From: Inia geoffrensis
Taxonomy: Eukaryota > Chordata > Mammalia > Artiodactyla > Iniidae
DNA length: 64,000 nucleotides
Direction: 5' to 3'
Assembly (NCBI GenBank): GCA_036417435.1
Contig: CM070901.1
Location: 10,452,001 to 10,516,000, forward strand
The notes beneath the pieces are model-generated. The model was not told where the DNA came from and ran no database searches. It was given only the letters and a program-made list of their open reading frames with translations. The stretch's first letter is position 1. Every line of letters begins with the position of its first letter. Positions 1-12,654 of the stretch are shown piece by piece. The position numbers and the translations under genes are program-made.

Positions 1-714
1 AAGTACAGTATTGTTGATTCATTAACACTGAACTCACAGCCAACAGTATTATACCTCATGCCTGAAGGAAACTTACCTAACTCACATTTTTTTCCCTAAG
101 GCACATCACAGCCATCTTGTTCTTTGCCACTCTAGACAGCACTTCATTACTATATTTGGGGGCTATTTTAAAGATAAAAATCATCCAATAAACCCCACAG
201 AAGTGTGACAAACATGGCAGTGAATAGCCTGAAAATAGGGCACTTCTTTACAATATGAAGCTGAAACAGTAAGACATAGTGTTGCTTTCTTGGACCTCAG
301 CAGGGAAGCTGTGAATCACATGACAGAAAATTTGCTACTCTGCACATGTCTGCAAATGATCACAAAAGCCTGCCAGTATTTGTCTTGAGGTAACAAATTT
401 TAGGGAGCAGGTGAACCATTGAATAATGAGGATCTACTATAGTTTGATTAGATTGGAAGCCTAGGCCAAAGGACACTGTTTAAAAAATGAGTCAAGTTGA
501 TTTGTTCTCCATAATCAGCAATATGAATGAACTCATGCCTTATTTTACATTGTTCATATAAGCCAGCTTTTGTTTTCAGTCTTTTTTTAAATTAATGAAA
601 ACATTATGTAAATGAAGTAGTGCATGATTTTGGCATTTTTTAATACAGAATTTTAACCATATATGAATACTCAGGTTAACAAAGCAAGAACAAAATACTG
701 GTATTTTCTTTTCA
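1..714. other. AT-rich non-coding sequence, no recognised feature
   Basis: No repeat family, RNA gene or plausible exon is recognised here. It is AT-rich with only short chance reading frames and runs up to the 3' end of the old L1 that follows. Confidence 0.5.
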
Positions 715-3480
715 TTTTTATAAATTAAGATAATTTACATTTAGTAAAATTCTCCTTTTTTAGTTTGCATTTCTGAGGGTTTGGACAAAATTATACAATC
801 ATGCGAACGCAATCACAATCAAGATTTAGAAGGGCTCCAACACCATAAAAGAAAAATTGCCCATCCCATATTTTTGTCAGCTATCTCTTCCACGGCCCCA
901 ATCATAGATCTGTTTTCTTTCGCTATGGATTTTCCTTTTCTAGAATGTCAAATAAATGGAATCCTAAGGTACATAGCTTTTTCAGCCTGACTGTCTTCAC
1001 TTAGCGTTATTTATTTGAGATTCATCTATGTTCTGGCATTTATCGATAAATACTTCTGTTAAATTGCTGGGTATTATATTCTTTTGTGTGGATGTACCTC
1101 AGCTTGTTTATTAATTCCCTAGGTAAGGGACATTTGAATTGTTTCCAGTTCTGGGCATTTACAAATAAAATTTCTATAAACATTCGTGTACAAGTCTTCG
1201 CATAAGTATGTGTTTTCCTATCACTTGAGTAAATACCTAGAAGTGAAATTGCTGGATATGTTTAACATACTTCTGAGTAAAGCCCACTTGGTCATGGTGT
1301 ATAATTGTTTTTATACATTATATATTAGGTTGGATTGCTAATATTTTGTTGAGTATTTTTGCATCTATGTTCATGAAAGATATTGGTATATATTTTCTTT
1401 TCTTGTAATTTTTTTTTTCTTGGCTTTGACATTAAGGTAATCTTCGCCTCATAGAATGAAAAAGTATTCCCTCTGCTTCTGTCTTCTGAAAGAGATTGTA
1501 GAGGATTGATATAATTTCTTCCTTAAATATTTGGTAGAATTTACCAGTGAACTCACCTGGGCCTGGTGCTTTCTGTTTTGGAAGGTAATTAATTATTGAT
1601 TCAGTTTCTTTAAAAGATAAAGCCTTATTCATACGGACTGTTTTTTCTTGTGTGAATTTCGGTAGGCTGTGTCTTTCAAGTAATTGGTCCATTTCATCTA
1701 GTCTGTTAAACTTAGGGGCATAGAGTTATTCATAGCATTCCTTTAGTATCTTTTTAATGTCCGTGGGATCTGTATTTTCCTTCTCCCTAAAGAGATTCAT
1801 TTAACATTTCTTGCAAGGCAGGTCTACTGGCAACAGATTTACTCAATTTTTGTTTGTTTGAAAAAGCTTTGATTTCTTCTTTACTTTTGAAGGATAATTT
1901 TCTAGAGTACAGAATTGTAAGATGATGGGGTTTCTTCCTCTTGATACTTTAAATGTTTCGGGATACTCTTTTCTTACCTGCATGATTTCTGAGAAGTCAG
2001 TGTAATTATTATCTTTGTTCCTTTACAGATAAAGTGATTTTTCTTTTTGCTTTATTTTTTACATTCATCCTGCTTGGCACTCTATAAGCTCACTAGAGCT
2101 GTGATTTGTTGTCTGACATTAATTGGGGGAAATTCTCAGTTACTGTTGTTTCAAATATTTCTTCTGTACTTTTCTCTCTTTCTTCTCCTGGTATTCCCAT
2201 TATGTGTATTTTACAACTTTTGTAGTTGTCCCACACTCCTTGGATGTTCTGTTCTGTTTTTTCCATCTTTTTAAATTTTTTTTCTCTGCTTTTCAGTTTT
2301 GGAGGTTTCTTTTGATGTATCCTCAAGCTCATAGACACACTTTCTTCAGCTGTTTCTAGTCCACTAATAAGCCCATCAAAGAGCCCATTAAAAGCCCATT
2401 CATTTTTGTTAGTGTTTTGGATCTCTAGCATTTCTTCTTGGCTTTTAGGACTTCCATCTTTCTGCTTACATTGCACATCTGTTCTTATATGTCTGCTTTA
2501 TCCATTAAGGCCCTTAGAATTGTAATCTTTGATGTTTAAATTCCCAGTCTGACAGTGCCATGTCTGTGCTCTGTATCTCCAAGTTGTGTTTTTTTGCCTT
2601 TTGGTATGCCTACTAATGTTTTCTTGATAGCTATGCATGAAGCAAAAGCTACTGCAGTAAACAGGCCTTCAGTAATGTGATGGTGGAGGTGAAGCTTTCT
2701 CTAGTCTTACGATTAGTCTTTTTGTGAGCCTCCGCCTCTGAACTGTGAATTTCACAAATGCTTCCTGGTTTCTTTCCACTCCCACTCGCCTTAGGTGGGA
2801 CAGAGAGGCTAGAGTGGTTTGGAGTTAGGTATTTCCCTCCTTCTATGCAGAAAGCTAGCGCTGGCCCCCAAGTCAGTTAGACTGATAAAACCCCAGGTTA
2901 GGTTCTGGTTAAATAGTTTTTCTTGAGGGTGACCTTGTTGAGAAGAACAGAATTCTGTGGTGTATTTCAAAATGGTTCCTTTCCCCCTTCCCCGGTGTGA
3001 AGCACGAAGGGATTTTTCTCCAGTATTTACTGTGAGAACCTTGTCAAGCTTCTGAAGCCAAAACTCACAAAAGTGTGGGGACCACTGATCATTGGCTCCC
3101 TATATAATATGTTACTCAGACTTATCCACGCTGAGCCTCCAGTAATTCATCAATTACAGTTCTCCTGGAACTGGTTCCCATGGCAGTTTCTGTTCATATG
3201 TGTCTACTCAGGTAAGCTGTCACTCCCTGTATTCAAGTGTCTGTCTCCAATCTAGGGGGCTGTGGTTTCCTTTGAGTCCTCAACTCTATGCAGATCCAAG
3301 AAGAGTTTTTGATTTATCAGACTGTGCAGCTTTTTAACTTGTTGTTCAGAGGACTGGCAACTTCCAAGCTCCTTGTGTGCAAAACTGGTAACTCCCCTGA
3401 AAATCTTTTTAATCTTTATTGTAAGGTGTGTGTGTTTGTAAGTGTGTATGTTTGTGTGTGTGTGTGTGTGTGTGTGTCTG
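715..3480 (-). mobile_element. Ancient LINE-1, minus strand, internally deleted
   Basis: Read on the minus strand this is a decayed L1 in normal order. The 3' UTR-like part lies at about 715-1260. It joins directly to reverse-transcriptase sequence at about 1265-1790, where a short frame at 1432-1692 still reads the RT-like stretch KAPGPGEFTGKFYQIFKEE. An ORF1-like region follows at about 1800-2600; a frame at 2093-2476 keeps an ORF1p-like stretch around IHIMGIPGEEREKSTEEIF. The 5' UTR-type sequence lies at about 2600-3480. The C-terminal half of ORF2 and the endonuclease region are missing, so a large internal deletion has occurred. Divergence is high with many stops, which suggests an L1M-class element. 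The subfamily is from memory and not certain. Confidence 0.75.
3425..3479. repeat. (TG)n microsatellite
   Basis: An interrupted TG repeat, pure for about its last 25 bases, lies at the 5' border of the old L1. Confidence 0.9.
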
Positions 3481-4044
3481 TTTAAGTATAGTAAGCATAG
3501 ATTTTGTTTTCCTTCTGTGTCTGATTATTCCACTTTATGAATATTCATGATCTGTTTCCCTATTGATTATTGCATATACTACTTTGTTGCCTTGTAATTT
3601 TTTTTTGTTTTAATTTTAAGCTGTGCACACTCTCTTGAGAAATTGTTTTGGAGAGTCTTAAAGTTTTAGTTTTAAGATAATTTCCACCGTAAAGGATTAC
3701 CCTTTGATACGCCAGGCACCAGGGAGTATTACCTATCAGGTATTTTATACTTAACTCAGAATTTGTATTTTTAACACCTGGGTTACGTAAATTTGATCTG
3801 CAAATGCGCGTAAAGGTGAGCTTTTTGCTTTAACTTCTCAGATACTCATTTTGCCTTCTAACTTTGTTTACTGCCACAGTAACTTTTATAGCAGTTCTCT
3901 TTGGGTAAAGGCTCAAGAAAATATATTTTAGTTTCAAGCATTGAAGGTGTTTCCTTTTGATGTTTCTGCTTTGTTTGGAAGGATCATCCACCTTGTAGTA
4001 CTGCAGTTTGCCTATTTCTCCCATTTTAGACAAAGCCAAAAAAA
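3481..4044. other. Non-coding sequence, no recognised feature
   Basis: AT-rich sequence between an old L1 and a SINE. Nothing in it is recognised. Confidence 0.45.
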
Positions 4045-4051
4045 CTAAAGT

Positions 4052-4054
<3 letters not shown>

Positions 4055-4087
<33 letters not shown>

Positions 4088-4277
4088 GGTACGCGGGCCT
4101 CTCACTGCTGTGGCCTCTCCCCCTGTGGAGCACAGGCTCCGGACGCGCCGGCCCAGCGGCCATGGCGCACAGGCCCAGCTGCTCCACGGCATGTGGCATC
4201 CTCCCGGACCGGGGCACAAACCCGTGTCCCCTGCATCGGCAGGTGGACCCCCAACCACTGCGCCACCAGAGAAGCCC
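4055..4277 (-). mobile_element. CHR SINE (short cetacean form), minus strand
   Basis: A run of about 30 T is followed by the reverse complement of the CHR SINE body, ending in the inverted head cgccaccagagaagcccc. The tRNA-Glu-derived promoter head with a B-box-like gggtttgtgcc (read on the minus strand) is present. The 10-bp direct repeat ctaaagttca flanks it at 4045-4054 and 4278-4287. The element is non-autonomous and depends on L1 enzymes. Frames across it are not genes. Confidence 0.95.
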
Positions 4278-4499
4278 CTAAAGTTCAGTTTTTATAAGAC
4301 TTGGCAAATATCATCAAAACAAGATCTGCTTCTCTAAGTTCCTGTTTCACTGAAATTTAAACTTGATATTTTCCTACTGTCTTTGATATTTTTGAAGATA
4401 TTTTTGGCAGTTCATTCAGTTCAATTTTTGGTCATTGGGTCAGACCTGCTAGAAATGGACTCCCTTCCAAAGATTTTAATTCTTCTTTACATCATACAC

Positions 4500-4700
4500 T
4501 GAGAAGACTATGCTTTGACTATATCACTAATGTTTTCCAGATTCTTAATACTGTTTATGAAAATGTTTTGCTTTAGAACATTTTTCTCTGATTTCCCAGA
4601 ATTCCTATGTTATAATATCCTAATATTCCTTATGATGGCATTGTGTAGATCCTCAGTTCCTTACAGCCCATTTTCTGTCTTTCTTGTAGTCTTTTGGGTG
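4500..4700 (-). mobile_element. Possible old L1 ORF1 fragment
   Basis: The plus strand resembles the antisense of an old L1 ORF1 region, including the section where antisense copies read 'attcctattatgcatatgttgg'-like text. The match is weak and rests on recalled L1 sequence. Confidence 0.3.
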
Positions 4701-5229
4701 AAGTTAAAGTATTGGTCTCTTAACCAATACTTTTAGTGTTGTTTTCCTGAGAAAGGGTATAAGTGACATACAAGTTTTGAGTTCTTGATTTTTTCTTCGT
4801 ATGTTCTTTGTCTGTTCTCAAGTATGCATTAAGAATACTATTGCATATAAATTCTAGATTTAGAATATTTTCTTATTTTGAGGGGATTGCTGCAACATAA
4901 TTTTGTGAGTATACTTTCCAATCTTGCTTGTATTAATCTGGTGTCAGTCAGTTGCTTGTATCTTTGCTAGTAGATTTTGTTTTCTTGGGGGAGGAGAATT
5001 CCGCTCTTTTTAGCATTAGGACTCCTTTTATATGCATGATACAGCTATATAGAGACCGTTTTAATTTATTCTATATATTAATCTGTAAAATTAGTTTTGA
5101 AATTCCTGTGTGACTTAGATAATGAACATGCTGTAGTAAATGTCTATGTTCCTTACCTTTCTCCTACCTCATATTTATATTTTTCATTTTGTCTTTCTTC
5201 TCTACTCTCTAGAAGCTTACCTCACAATT

Positions 5230-5670
5230 GGGTGGGTTTTGATTTGTCATTACTTTTCTAACTTCTGGAGTTAGAAATTTACATTAATGATCTTAAATCT
5301 GTCTTCTTTTCTAATATGCTCATTAAAATATATAATTTTATTTCCATTTCTGGTTTAGTTGCATCACAGAATTTGATATGTTGCATTTTTATTTTCTTCA
5401 AAGTATTTTCTAATTTATTTTTCACACCTATGGATTATCTAGAAGTATTTTTATCTATCTTTTTTGTACTTCCTGGTAATTTGTCAGCACTTACTGTATT
5501 CTGTATCATTACAATTTTTGAAATATTAGGACTTGCTTTATGACTCTGCTTATAACCTATTATGGAAAAGTTCCATGTGCACTTGAGAAGAATATTTTAT
5601 GTTGAGCATTTGTTGGAAAATGTCATGTTGGTAAGTCGTATTGTTCAGATCACATTTCCTTTTGGAAGAT
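5230..5670 (-). mobile_element. Ancient LINE-1 ORF2 endonuclease-region fragment
   Basis: Antisense L1 ORF2 sequence. The segment near 5565-5590 (ccatgtgcacttgagaagaa) and the preceding 'ttttggtttagttgcatcacagaatt'-like part correspond to the linker after the endonuclease domain. Many substitutions are present and no long frame survives. Confidence 0.65.
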
Positions 5671-6184
5671 GCACAGAATAATTGAATGAACTTAATTTTC
5701 TGAAAGTTGTATTTTGATTTGATTAGGTCTTATTCATTTCCATTTTGCCCCAATTCCTAGGACATAGTTCTTAATCCTAGTGTGTGCACTAATACCTTGA
5801 GTATGTACCTTAATCCCATTTTTACTAGACTCGAAAATGAAAGGAATTGATTAAAGGTCTTCTACCTTAGCTGGATTTTGAACTCAAAGCTTATTCTCTT
5901 CACCCCTAAAGAGCTGTTAATATATCTGAGTATTAGAAATTAACCTCTGGAGAAAAATTAAAACATGTTGAACCTAATAATTACCTCAAATATATCCTCC
6001 GTTCTATAGCAAAATGGAGGCTAAAGTGCTGGCTGAAATGATAGCACTCCAAGACTTTCTAATAAGAGGCTTATTTGCTAGAAGCTATTTCTATTGTGGG
6101 CAGCACCAAAAGTCCTTGGTAGCCTCTCAGTATTTTTTTTTTTTGTGACTGTATTTTGAGCATCTTTCACATACTGTATTATAA
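5671..6184. other. Non-coding sequence, no recognised feature
   Basis: Nothing is recognised between the L1 fragment and the MIR. Confidence 0.45.
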
Positions 6185-6428
6185 TAGCAGCTGATACTTA
6201 TGGAATTCTTACTGTATGTCAAGCCTTCTTATAAGCTCTTTAAGGATGAATTAATTCATTTTACCTGATAAATTCAATACTATTATCATACTTATTTTAA
6301 AAATAAGGAAGCTGAGCCACAAACAGAATAAGTAATTTTTACAACATCCAAGAGCTAGAACTTAGGGGATCCTTGATTTGAACCTATGAGTATGCCTCCA
6401 GAGCACTCATTCTTTAACCACTGCATTT
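6185..6428 (-). repeat. MIR SINE, minus strand
   Basis: It follows the antisense MIR layout in order: a degraded gcc-agg-like end, the tattatcat...aaaataaggaagctgagcc core, an aacatccaagagctagaa section, and ctttaaccactgca at the end. This is an ancient mammalian tRNA-derived SINE of near full length. Confidence 0.8.
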
Positions 6429-6576
6429 ATGTGTCTACTATCTGCCCTTGATAAATATTAATAAGTAAATGAGTGACATCAACATGCATGAATAGATGAA
6501 GTGACAAAAATAATCTCTCCTGGACTTAAGACAAAGTTACTCTTATATTATTGGTGGTTTTATATGGTCGCTACTT

Positions 6577-7040
6577 GTTGTGCATTGAATTTTGTCTTGC
6601 AAAAAGATTCATCGAAGTCCTAACTCCCAGTACCTCAGAATGTGACCTGATTTGGACTGAGATATATTATATATTGCAGATATAATTAGTTAAGATGAGA
6701 TCATAGTGGAGTAGGGTGAACCCCGACTCTAACATGACTTATGTCCTTATAAGAAGGAGGCCACACGAAGCCAGACACATGAGAAGAACACCATGTGATG
6801 ATGAATGAGAGATTAGAGTTATGCATTTGCAAGCCAGGGGATACCAAAAATTGCCATAGAAACCCCCGAATCCAGTAAGAAGCAAGAAGGATTCTCTGCA
6901 GGTTTCAGTGGGAGCATGGTCTTGCTGATAGTTTGATTTTGTAGTTTTAGCCTATAGGACTACGAGAAAATTAATTCCTGATGTTTTAAGCCACCCAATT
7001 TATGATACTTTGTTCGGGCAGTCCCAAGAATCCAATACAC
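6577..7040 (+). mobile_element. MaLR-type (MLT1-like) solo LTR
   Basis: Landmarks of a mammalian MaLR LTR appear in order: gtacctcagaatgtgacc, a ttagttaagatgagatcata section, ttatgtccttataagaagga, the accatgtgatgatga section, and the poly-A region ttttaagccacccaatttat, ending near caatacac. It is a solo LTR with no internal region and no coding capacity. The family is recognised from memory and the exact subfamily is not assigned. Confidence 0.75.
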
Positions 7041-7808
7041 TAATAATGTATTTATTCAATCTTACTACAAGGAGTACATAATTGAATACTCGCAACTACT
7101 GCTTTGAATCTACTACTTCATGAGTCATTATACTATTCAGAAGGAAAATTGTAAATTTTAACCAAGAGTTTGACTGAAAGTGAATTTCTCTAAAGAATAC
7201 CACCACCAACAGCAAAAAAATAATTTTTCTTGAAACACTTACTAGGAAAAAAGTGCTACCGTAAAGTTAGGAATAATTGATTTCTCTGTAATTCTTGACT
7301 GTGGAAAAAATAAGGAATTTTATAGTTTGTATTCTAATAATATGTTTACTGAAAGTAATGCTTGAAATATTAGAAATAAGAAGAAATCCTAAACGATTGA
7401 GAATCTTTGTAATTGAAACTATGTATTTATGATTAAATCATAACTACTTCACAGATGCTCTGTCCCAAATTTTCAATGTTTTAATGGATATTTTTATTTA
7501 TTAAAAAAATACATATGGAAACATACACAGTGTTTCCTATAGTTTTCTACAAGAACTGTCTTATTTAAAATAACATTATTTTCCCTCAGAATTCATTATG
7601 TGGATAAAGCATTCATGATTAGAAAACTAAAACAAGATGTTAATTTTTTTTCTCACAAAATAGTGTATTTACCATAGAGTTTAACATCTAATTTTTAAGA
7701 GAAGTGAATACAAAATGAGAGATTTATAGCTACCATATGGAGATCAGATACAGGGCTTGAGTTATATCTGGTTTGTATAATTACTTTTTAAAGTAGTAAT
7801 TCCCTAAG

Positions 7809-7810
<2 letters not shown>
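7041..7810. other. AT-rich non-coding sequence
   Basis: No feature is recognised between the LTR and the dinucleotide repeat. Confidence 0.45.

Positions 7811-7856
<46 letters not shown>
7811..7856. repeat. (AC)23 microsatellite
   Basis: An uninterrupted run of 23 AC units, long enough to be length-polymorphic. Confidence 0.97.
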
Positions 7857-7859
<3 letters not shown>

Positions 7860-8414
7860 TCAATATCACCATTTCCCTGTATGGGAAAAATAAAGCAGAC
7901 CTTGGTAGTGCCTAATTTATTTAAACCTGTAGCAACTTCAAGCCTACTAAGAATGTTCTTATTGAAAAAAAATCACTTGTCTTGAATTCCATGCTACTTT
8001 TAAGTTGATATCTTGTCTATTTATTTGTTTCTTAAACTACAGTCTATCCTTAAATAATTGTACCCATTCGCAAAAATGCAATTATCACCTATACTCAAAT
8101 GTGTCATTACTTTTATAACTCTAACTTTTAATTTTTCCTTTGAATGCTAACCGTTTACCTAAAATCCTAATTGAAATTGTACATATGTGAAAGGAACTTC
8201 AATCATTCCCCTTCCTTAACACCTTAACTGGTACATTTAAAAATTTTTTTTAATTCGTAAAATTTCATTTATTTCTGTAAGTGGCAAGGTTCAATCGATT
8301 TTTTTACAGGTCACAGAACTAGCAATAAACCATATGTCCAGCTGCCTCACTCACAATAGTTAACTTATCACTAAGGCCCCTGTATTTTTTCATCCTCAGC
8401 ACTTCTAAGATCCA
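7857..8414. other. Non-coding sequence, no recognised feature
   Basis: Nothing identifiable. The last 70 bases may belong to the L2 that follows. Confidence 0.4.
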
Positions 8415-9105
8415 GTCCACTTCTCTCCCTCTCTGTCACCAGTTCAAACTCACAGCACCTCCCATTGGGACTTTTACAACATCCTTCCAAGTGGTTCACC
8501 TGCACTCACCCTGCCATCTGCTCTTGATATTGCGGACACAGTGATCTTGTTTTTATCCCCTCTCCATCATATATCTGATTGTATAAGCTCTCCCAAAACT
8601 TTAACCATCTCAGAAGTTTCTCATTGTTCTTAGAATAAAAATAGATCTCCCATCACATGTCTTACAAATTTCCCATTGAAATATTCGCTTCCTATTGCAA
8701 TATACTTTTAATCTTTCTATTTTAGCCATTCTGAACTTTTTCCGTACCCTGTCATGGAGGCTTGCGTCTGATTTTCCTGCATCTTGAAGCACAGTTACCT
8801 CTTTTCTTTATTTAGATGGCTCAGATGCAATTCAGCTTAAAATTCTTTTCCTCAGAAAAGCCTTTCCTAGCCTCTCTGATGATATCAAATCGTCTGTTTC
8901 ATCCTCTCCTATAAAACATTTTAAGTCTCCTGTGTGGTATTATTCTGAATTACAGTTTCATGTATTTATTTTGAAAGTATCTGGCTAAAGTGTATCTTCC
9001 TCTCCAGACTGTACGCTCCTATAAATCATGACCATGTTTGCTTCCTTGCAATATGCACTGCATCTGTGTGATGCCTGGTATTCAGTGAATATTGTCAGTC
9101 ATTCA
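8415..9105 (+). mobile_element. L2 LINE 3' end, plus strand
   Basis: The typical L2 3'-end succession is visible: ttctcattgttcttagaataaaaatag, agaaaagcctttcctagcct, ctccagactgtacgctcct, then a 'gcctggtattcagtgaatatt' end. It is ancient and highly diverged, with no surviving ORF. Confidence 0.75.
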
Positions 9106-9825
9106 TGCACTTATTATTAAATAATTTACTAAATACTTTTGTGGTTACAGATGCGTATGGGCTAAGGATATAATGTTGAAGGAAAACACACATGATCATT
9201 TCTCTTGGTGCTGTTGATCAAACTGAACAAACAAAAACCCTTGTTCTCTTAAAGCTTCGTTTTACTGAAATGAGATTAAAAATTGATCATATAAATATGA
9301 AATATCAATCCTATATAGAAGAAATAAAGCCTGGTGGGTCATTGTGTGACTGAAATTCTATTTTAAGTATGGTTTTCAATCAAGGACCACTTGGAGAAAT
9401 GTTTTTAAAAGAATTATTGTAGTTGCTGAATGAAACAGATAATTATGATTAGTTACTTAAAATGGTAAACTTAGAGAAGTTTGTTAGGAAAAAAAATCCC
9501 AAAAGAGTGGATAATTGAAAAAGATTTTTGAGACAGAAGTTACATGTTAGTAAATTATGTGCTAATTATGTGCTAAAGATAAATTATTAGGATAAATCCT
9601 AATAAGTTATAATAAGAAAGAGAACTTTGTTGTAGGGGTCAATGAGGGTTATTTATACCCAAATATTTTAGATATAAGGTAATAAAAAGGTTAAAAAATA
9701 ATCAATACAGCAGTAAATTAAATTGGTAGAGGATGGATTAGGTAAACTTAAGCAATGTATGGAGATTTCAAATAAGGACAGTCCAACTCTATAGAAAACC
9801 ATGCACTGGCAACAGAACCTGTATT
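9106..9825. other. Non-coding sequence with a small palindrome
   Basis: Mostly unrecognised. It contains a 13-bp tandem duplication near 9553-9578 (aattatgtgct repeated). It also has a perfect inverted repeat at 9584-9605, with 10-bp arms ttattaggat and atcctaataa around two A. Confidence 0.5.
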
Positions 9826-10050
9826 CGTTTTCTAGTGAGTTCTTCCTGAATGTGTGTCTGTCCAAATTTCCCCTCTTCATAAGGACATCAGTCATGTCAG
9901 ATTGATTGGAGGAGGGCCTACCCTACTCCAGTATAATGAAATCTTAACTAAATAGAGCTGCGACAACCCTATTCCCAAATAAGATCACATTCTGAGGTAG
10001 GTACTGGGCGAGAGCACTTAACATACAAATCTTGGGAAGGCCACAAATCA
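9826..10050 (-). mobile_element. MaLR-type (MLT1-like) LTR fragment, minus strand
   Basis: The reverse complement shows gtacctacctcagaatgtga, a ttatttgggaatagggtt section and gatgtccttatgaagagg, the same landmarks as the LTR at 6577-7040. It is partial. Confidence 0.6.
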
Positions 10051-10234
10051 ACCCATAGGACGCACTCACACAAACTAACAGGCGAGACATTTTACAGTTG
10101 GCTACTTTTTTTTATCTGATAAGAAAACTATGTACTACTAATATTTCTATCATATCACATCTTTTCTAACTCTGTCCATAATTTTAATAGTTTAAGCATT
10201 TTCATGTAAAATTCCATGTCATCTGCCCATCACT

Positions 10235-10385
10235 TCTATGCAGTAGGTATTGTTTTCTTATTTTACACATAAAACTGAGGCTTAGAAATAACTTAGTTAG
10301 GCATTTTTCAGCTAGTGAATGATGGAATCCTTATTTCAACCCTAAATTGCCAGTGTCCAAAATTCAGTTACACCACTAAGTGGAC
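10235..10385 (-). repeat. MIR SINE fragment, minus strand
   Basis: The antisense MIR core is readable: gtaggtattgttttcttatt, acataaaactgaggcttaga, then cagctagtgaatgatggaat. It is diverged. Confidence 0.7.
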
Positions 10386-12654
10386 ATTTTATGGAGAGAA
10401 AAGGATAATGCCGGAAGCATAAAGCAAGCATCTGATGTTTTTCATTGTGAGGGTGTAAAAAAGTACATCAATTTGTCACATTATAAAATAGTCTTTTAAA
10501 AATATATTTTTATAATCTCAGTAATTTACTTTAACAATATTATGTTTATTTGAAATTTTACATGACTGGTTCTTTTCCTTCTCTAGTTATCAAACTTTTT
10601 GTTCAGAATATTTAAGTAGTATTTGTTCTGTACTTCAGTTTTTTACTTGCAGTAAGTAATAGTTATCAGTGAACTCATTTCCCCTTTTCCCATTTTAAGA
10701 CAAATCACCAATTTCTTTCACTACTGTCTTGAAATTTTATACTTTATTTCCTATTCTAGCAGTTCTAGAATTTAAGGGAACTGAAGGAATCTGTCAAATA
10801 TTCATTCACATCTAGTGACAGGCAATGAACTACTTAGCACCAATTCTTCCTGGTTCCTTAAGAAGACATAAGAAGGGGAGGAAAAAACAGGCATATTTTC
10901 TGTTACCCTTTTCTGATGATAGTGAGTCCTCTCAGTGTTGATTATATAGTTGGAACCTAAGTTCAATTGGATGTCACTGAAAAACACCATCAGCTTAATT
11001 GACTATAGAACATTTCCATAAATCTGGCAAGTGATAGGGGCTCAGATGTGACAGACAGGAAGACCTTCCTTTACAGAGTTGCTCCCGATGCAGCAAGTAA
11101 ACCTAAGTAAGACAGTATTTTTACTTTTTTTTTTTTTTGCAATAAAGCTCAGAAAATTGGACAAATTATATTACTTACTGGGAGAAAGGTGGCAAATATT
11201 TTAGACAGCTAACCAAAGAGACAAAATGGATTTTAGGGAAAATGATTACTCTGGATTAGACTGTTGTATATCCTTTGAGGTAATGTTTAATATCATTTTT
11301 CTATTTGGATTTAGAAACTATCTCAACATTATTTGTTTATTTGTTTATATGTAGATATTGGTATTCTCCATAAAATCATGTTTGATAATTATTGTTTTAA
11401 AACTTTAAAAATTGTGATTCTAGAATATTCATAAACAAAGAGAATTGTATTTACTGAAAGAAAATTCAGTGTACTTTAATAAGCATTTGGTAAGAATAAT
11501 TTGGTAATTTCAATATTTAAACCTGTATACTTAAAAATAAAATCACACAAATAAAATGCTTTCTACTAATAGAACAGGTGAAATATATTATTATATTAAA
11601 ATAGCTCAAAAAATAATTTAATAATGAAAGTTAAAATAATAAAAGAAAATATATACATAGGATGAAAAATACATTTTGTTTTTCCCAGAATTGTGATGAC
11701 TTACATCTGTTCTCCTGGCATGCTTTCTGCTTTAGTATTTGTCCTTGAAAGTTCATTCTTAGTAGACTCTTATTTATCTTATAATTAATTGTTGTACTAA
11801 AATAACCCATGGTAGTTTGGGGAGGCTGTCATTTTTTACCTATTCCTTTTTCTATTGTCTCTTCTAAATTGTAAATGAAATGCATTTGCAGTGACCGGTA
11901 TATATTCAGAATAATATTTGACTAAATCTGGTAGGCAACTGTATTTGTTTTCACTTGGTCTTTCCAGACTCAATATAATTACACTTTCCTTTCAATGAAA
12001 GGAGGGCATTCACTAAAATATTGAAGAGTTCTTGGGGTGTAAGTGGCCAGGGAGAGACAATGTATTCTATTTTCAGATAGTGGTGGAAAAGGTATTTGAC
12101 ACTGTTGTGTCTACTAGCCTTTGGGTGAAACAGCAAATTGTGCCAAGTTGGCTAGATCTATGGGAAATGACATGTGCCTGAAATAGTGGATAAGCAACCT
12201 ATCATTGAATGTATTGAACATAACATGAACTCTCTTATGTCAATGGTAGCATCATTTATTGTACACTGCACATTTAAATCTATTTATTTATGTTACTGTT
12301 TGGTAATTTGTTTCTCCATTTTCAATAAACCACCTGGGTTTTGTCGTTAAAAACAGTGGAACAGAACTATATATTTAATGAACAAATCAAATACTCAATT
12401 TTCAATTTTAAAGAATGTTGGTGATGAGTGGGAAGTAGTAAAAATTGTAAATGTTTTCCAGCATTAATGTGCAGGGAGGGTTGTAGTAACGTCATTGATT
12501 ACACTAAAGTCAGGTGACTCAAAAATACTAACAAAGCATGTAAATCTAATGTTAATAATTTTAATAAGACTTTCCAGAAGATGATGATTAACATGTATGA
12601 CTCTGAGGGAAGAACATCTACATGAATTATCTGGAATTCCACACAGAAGTTTCG
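10386..12654. other. AT-rich non-coding block, no recognised feature
   Basis: Over 2.2 kb without a recognised repeat or exon. Reading frames are short and of chance length. The block is candidate unique sequence for inter-species alignment. Confidence 0.45.

Noticed and set aside
4008..4337. Open frames across the CHR SINE (and the same at 16834-17218, 19827-20255, 29839-30156, 33766-34007, 46618-47000, 48357-48648, 53902-54181)
   Set aside because: They translate SINE sequence in arbitrary frames (recurrent residues such as SCSTACGILP or VAEHRL) and end in poly-A or flank; the copies are non-coding.
6577..7040. Part of an intact endogenous retrovirus
   Set aside because: Only a solo LTR is seen; no gag, pol or env-like sequence adjoins this or the other LTRs at 9826, 30609, 44725 and 52440.
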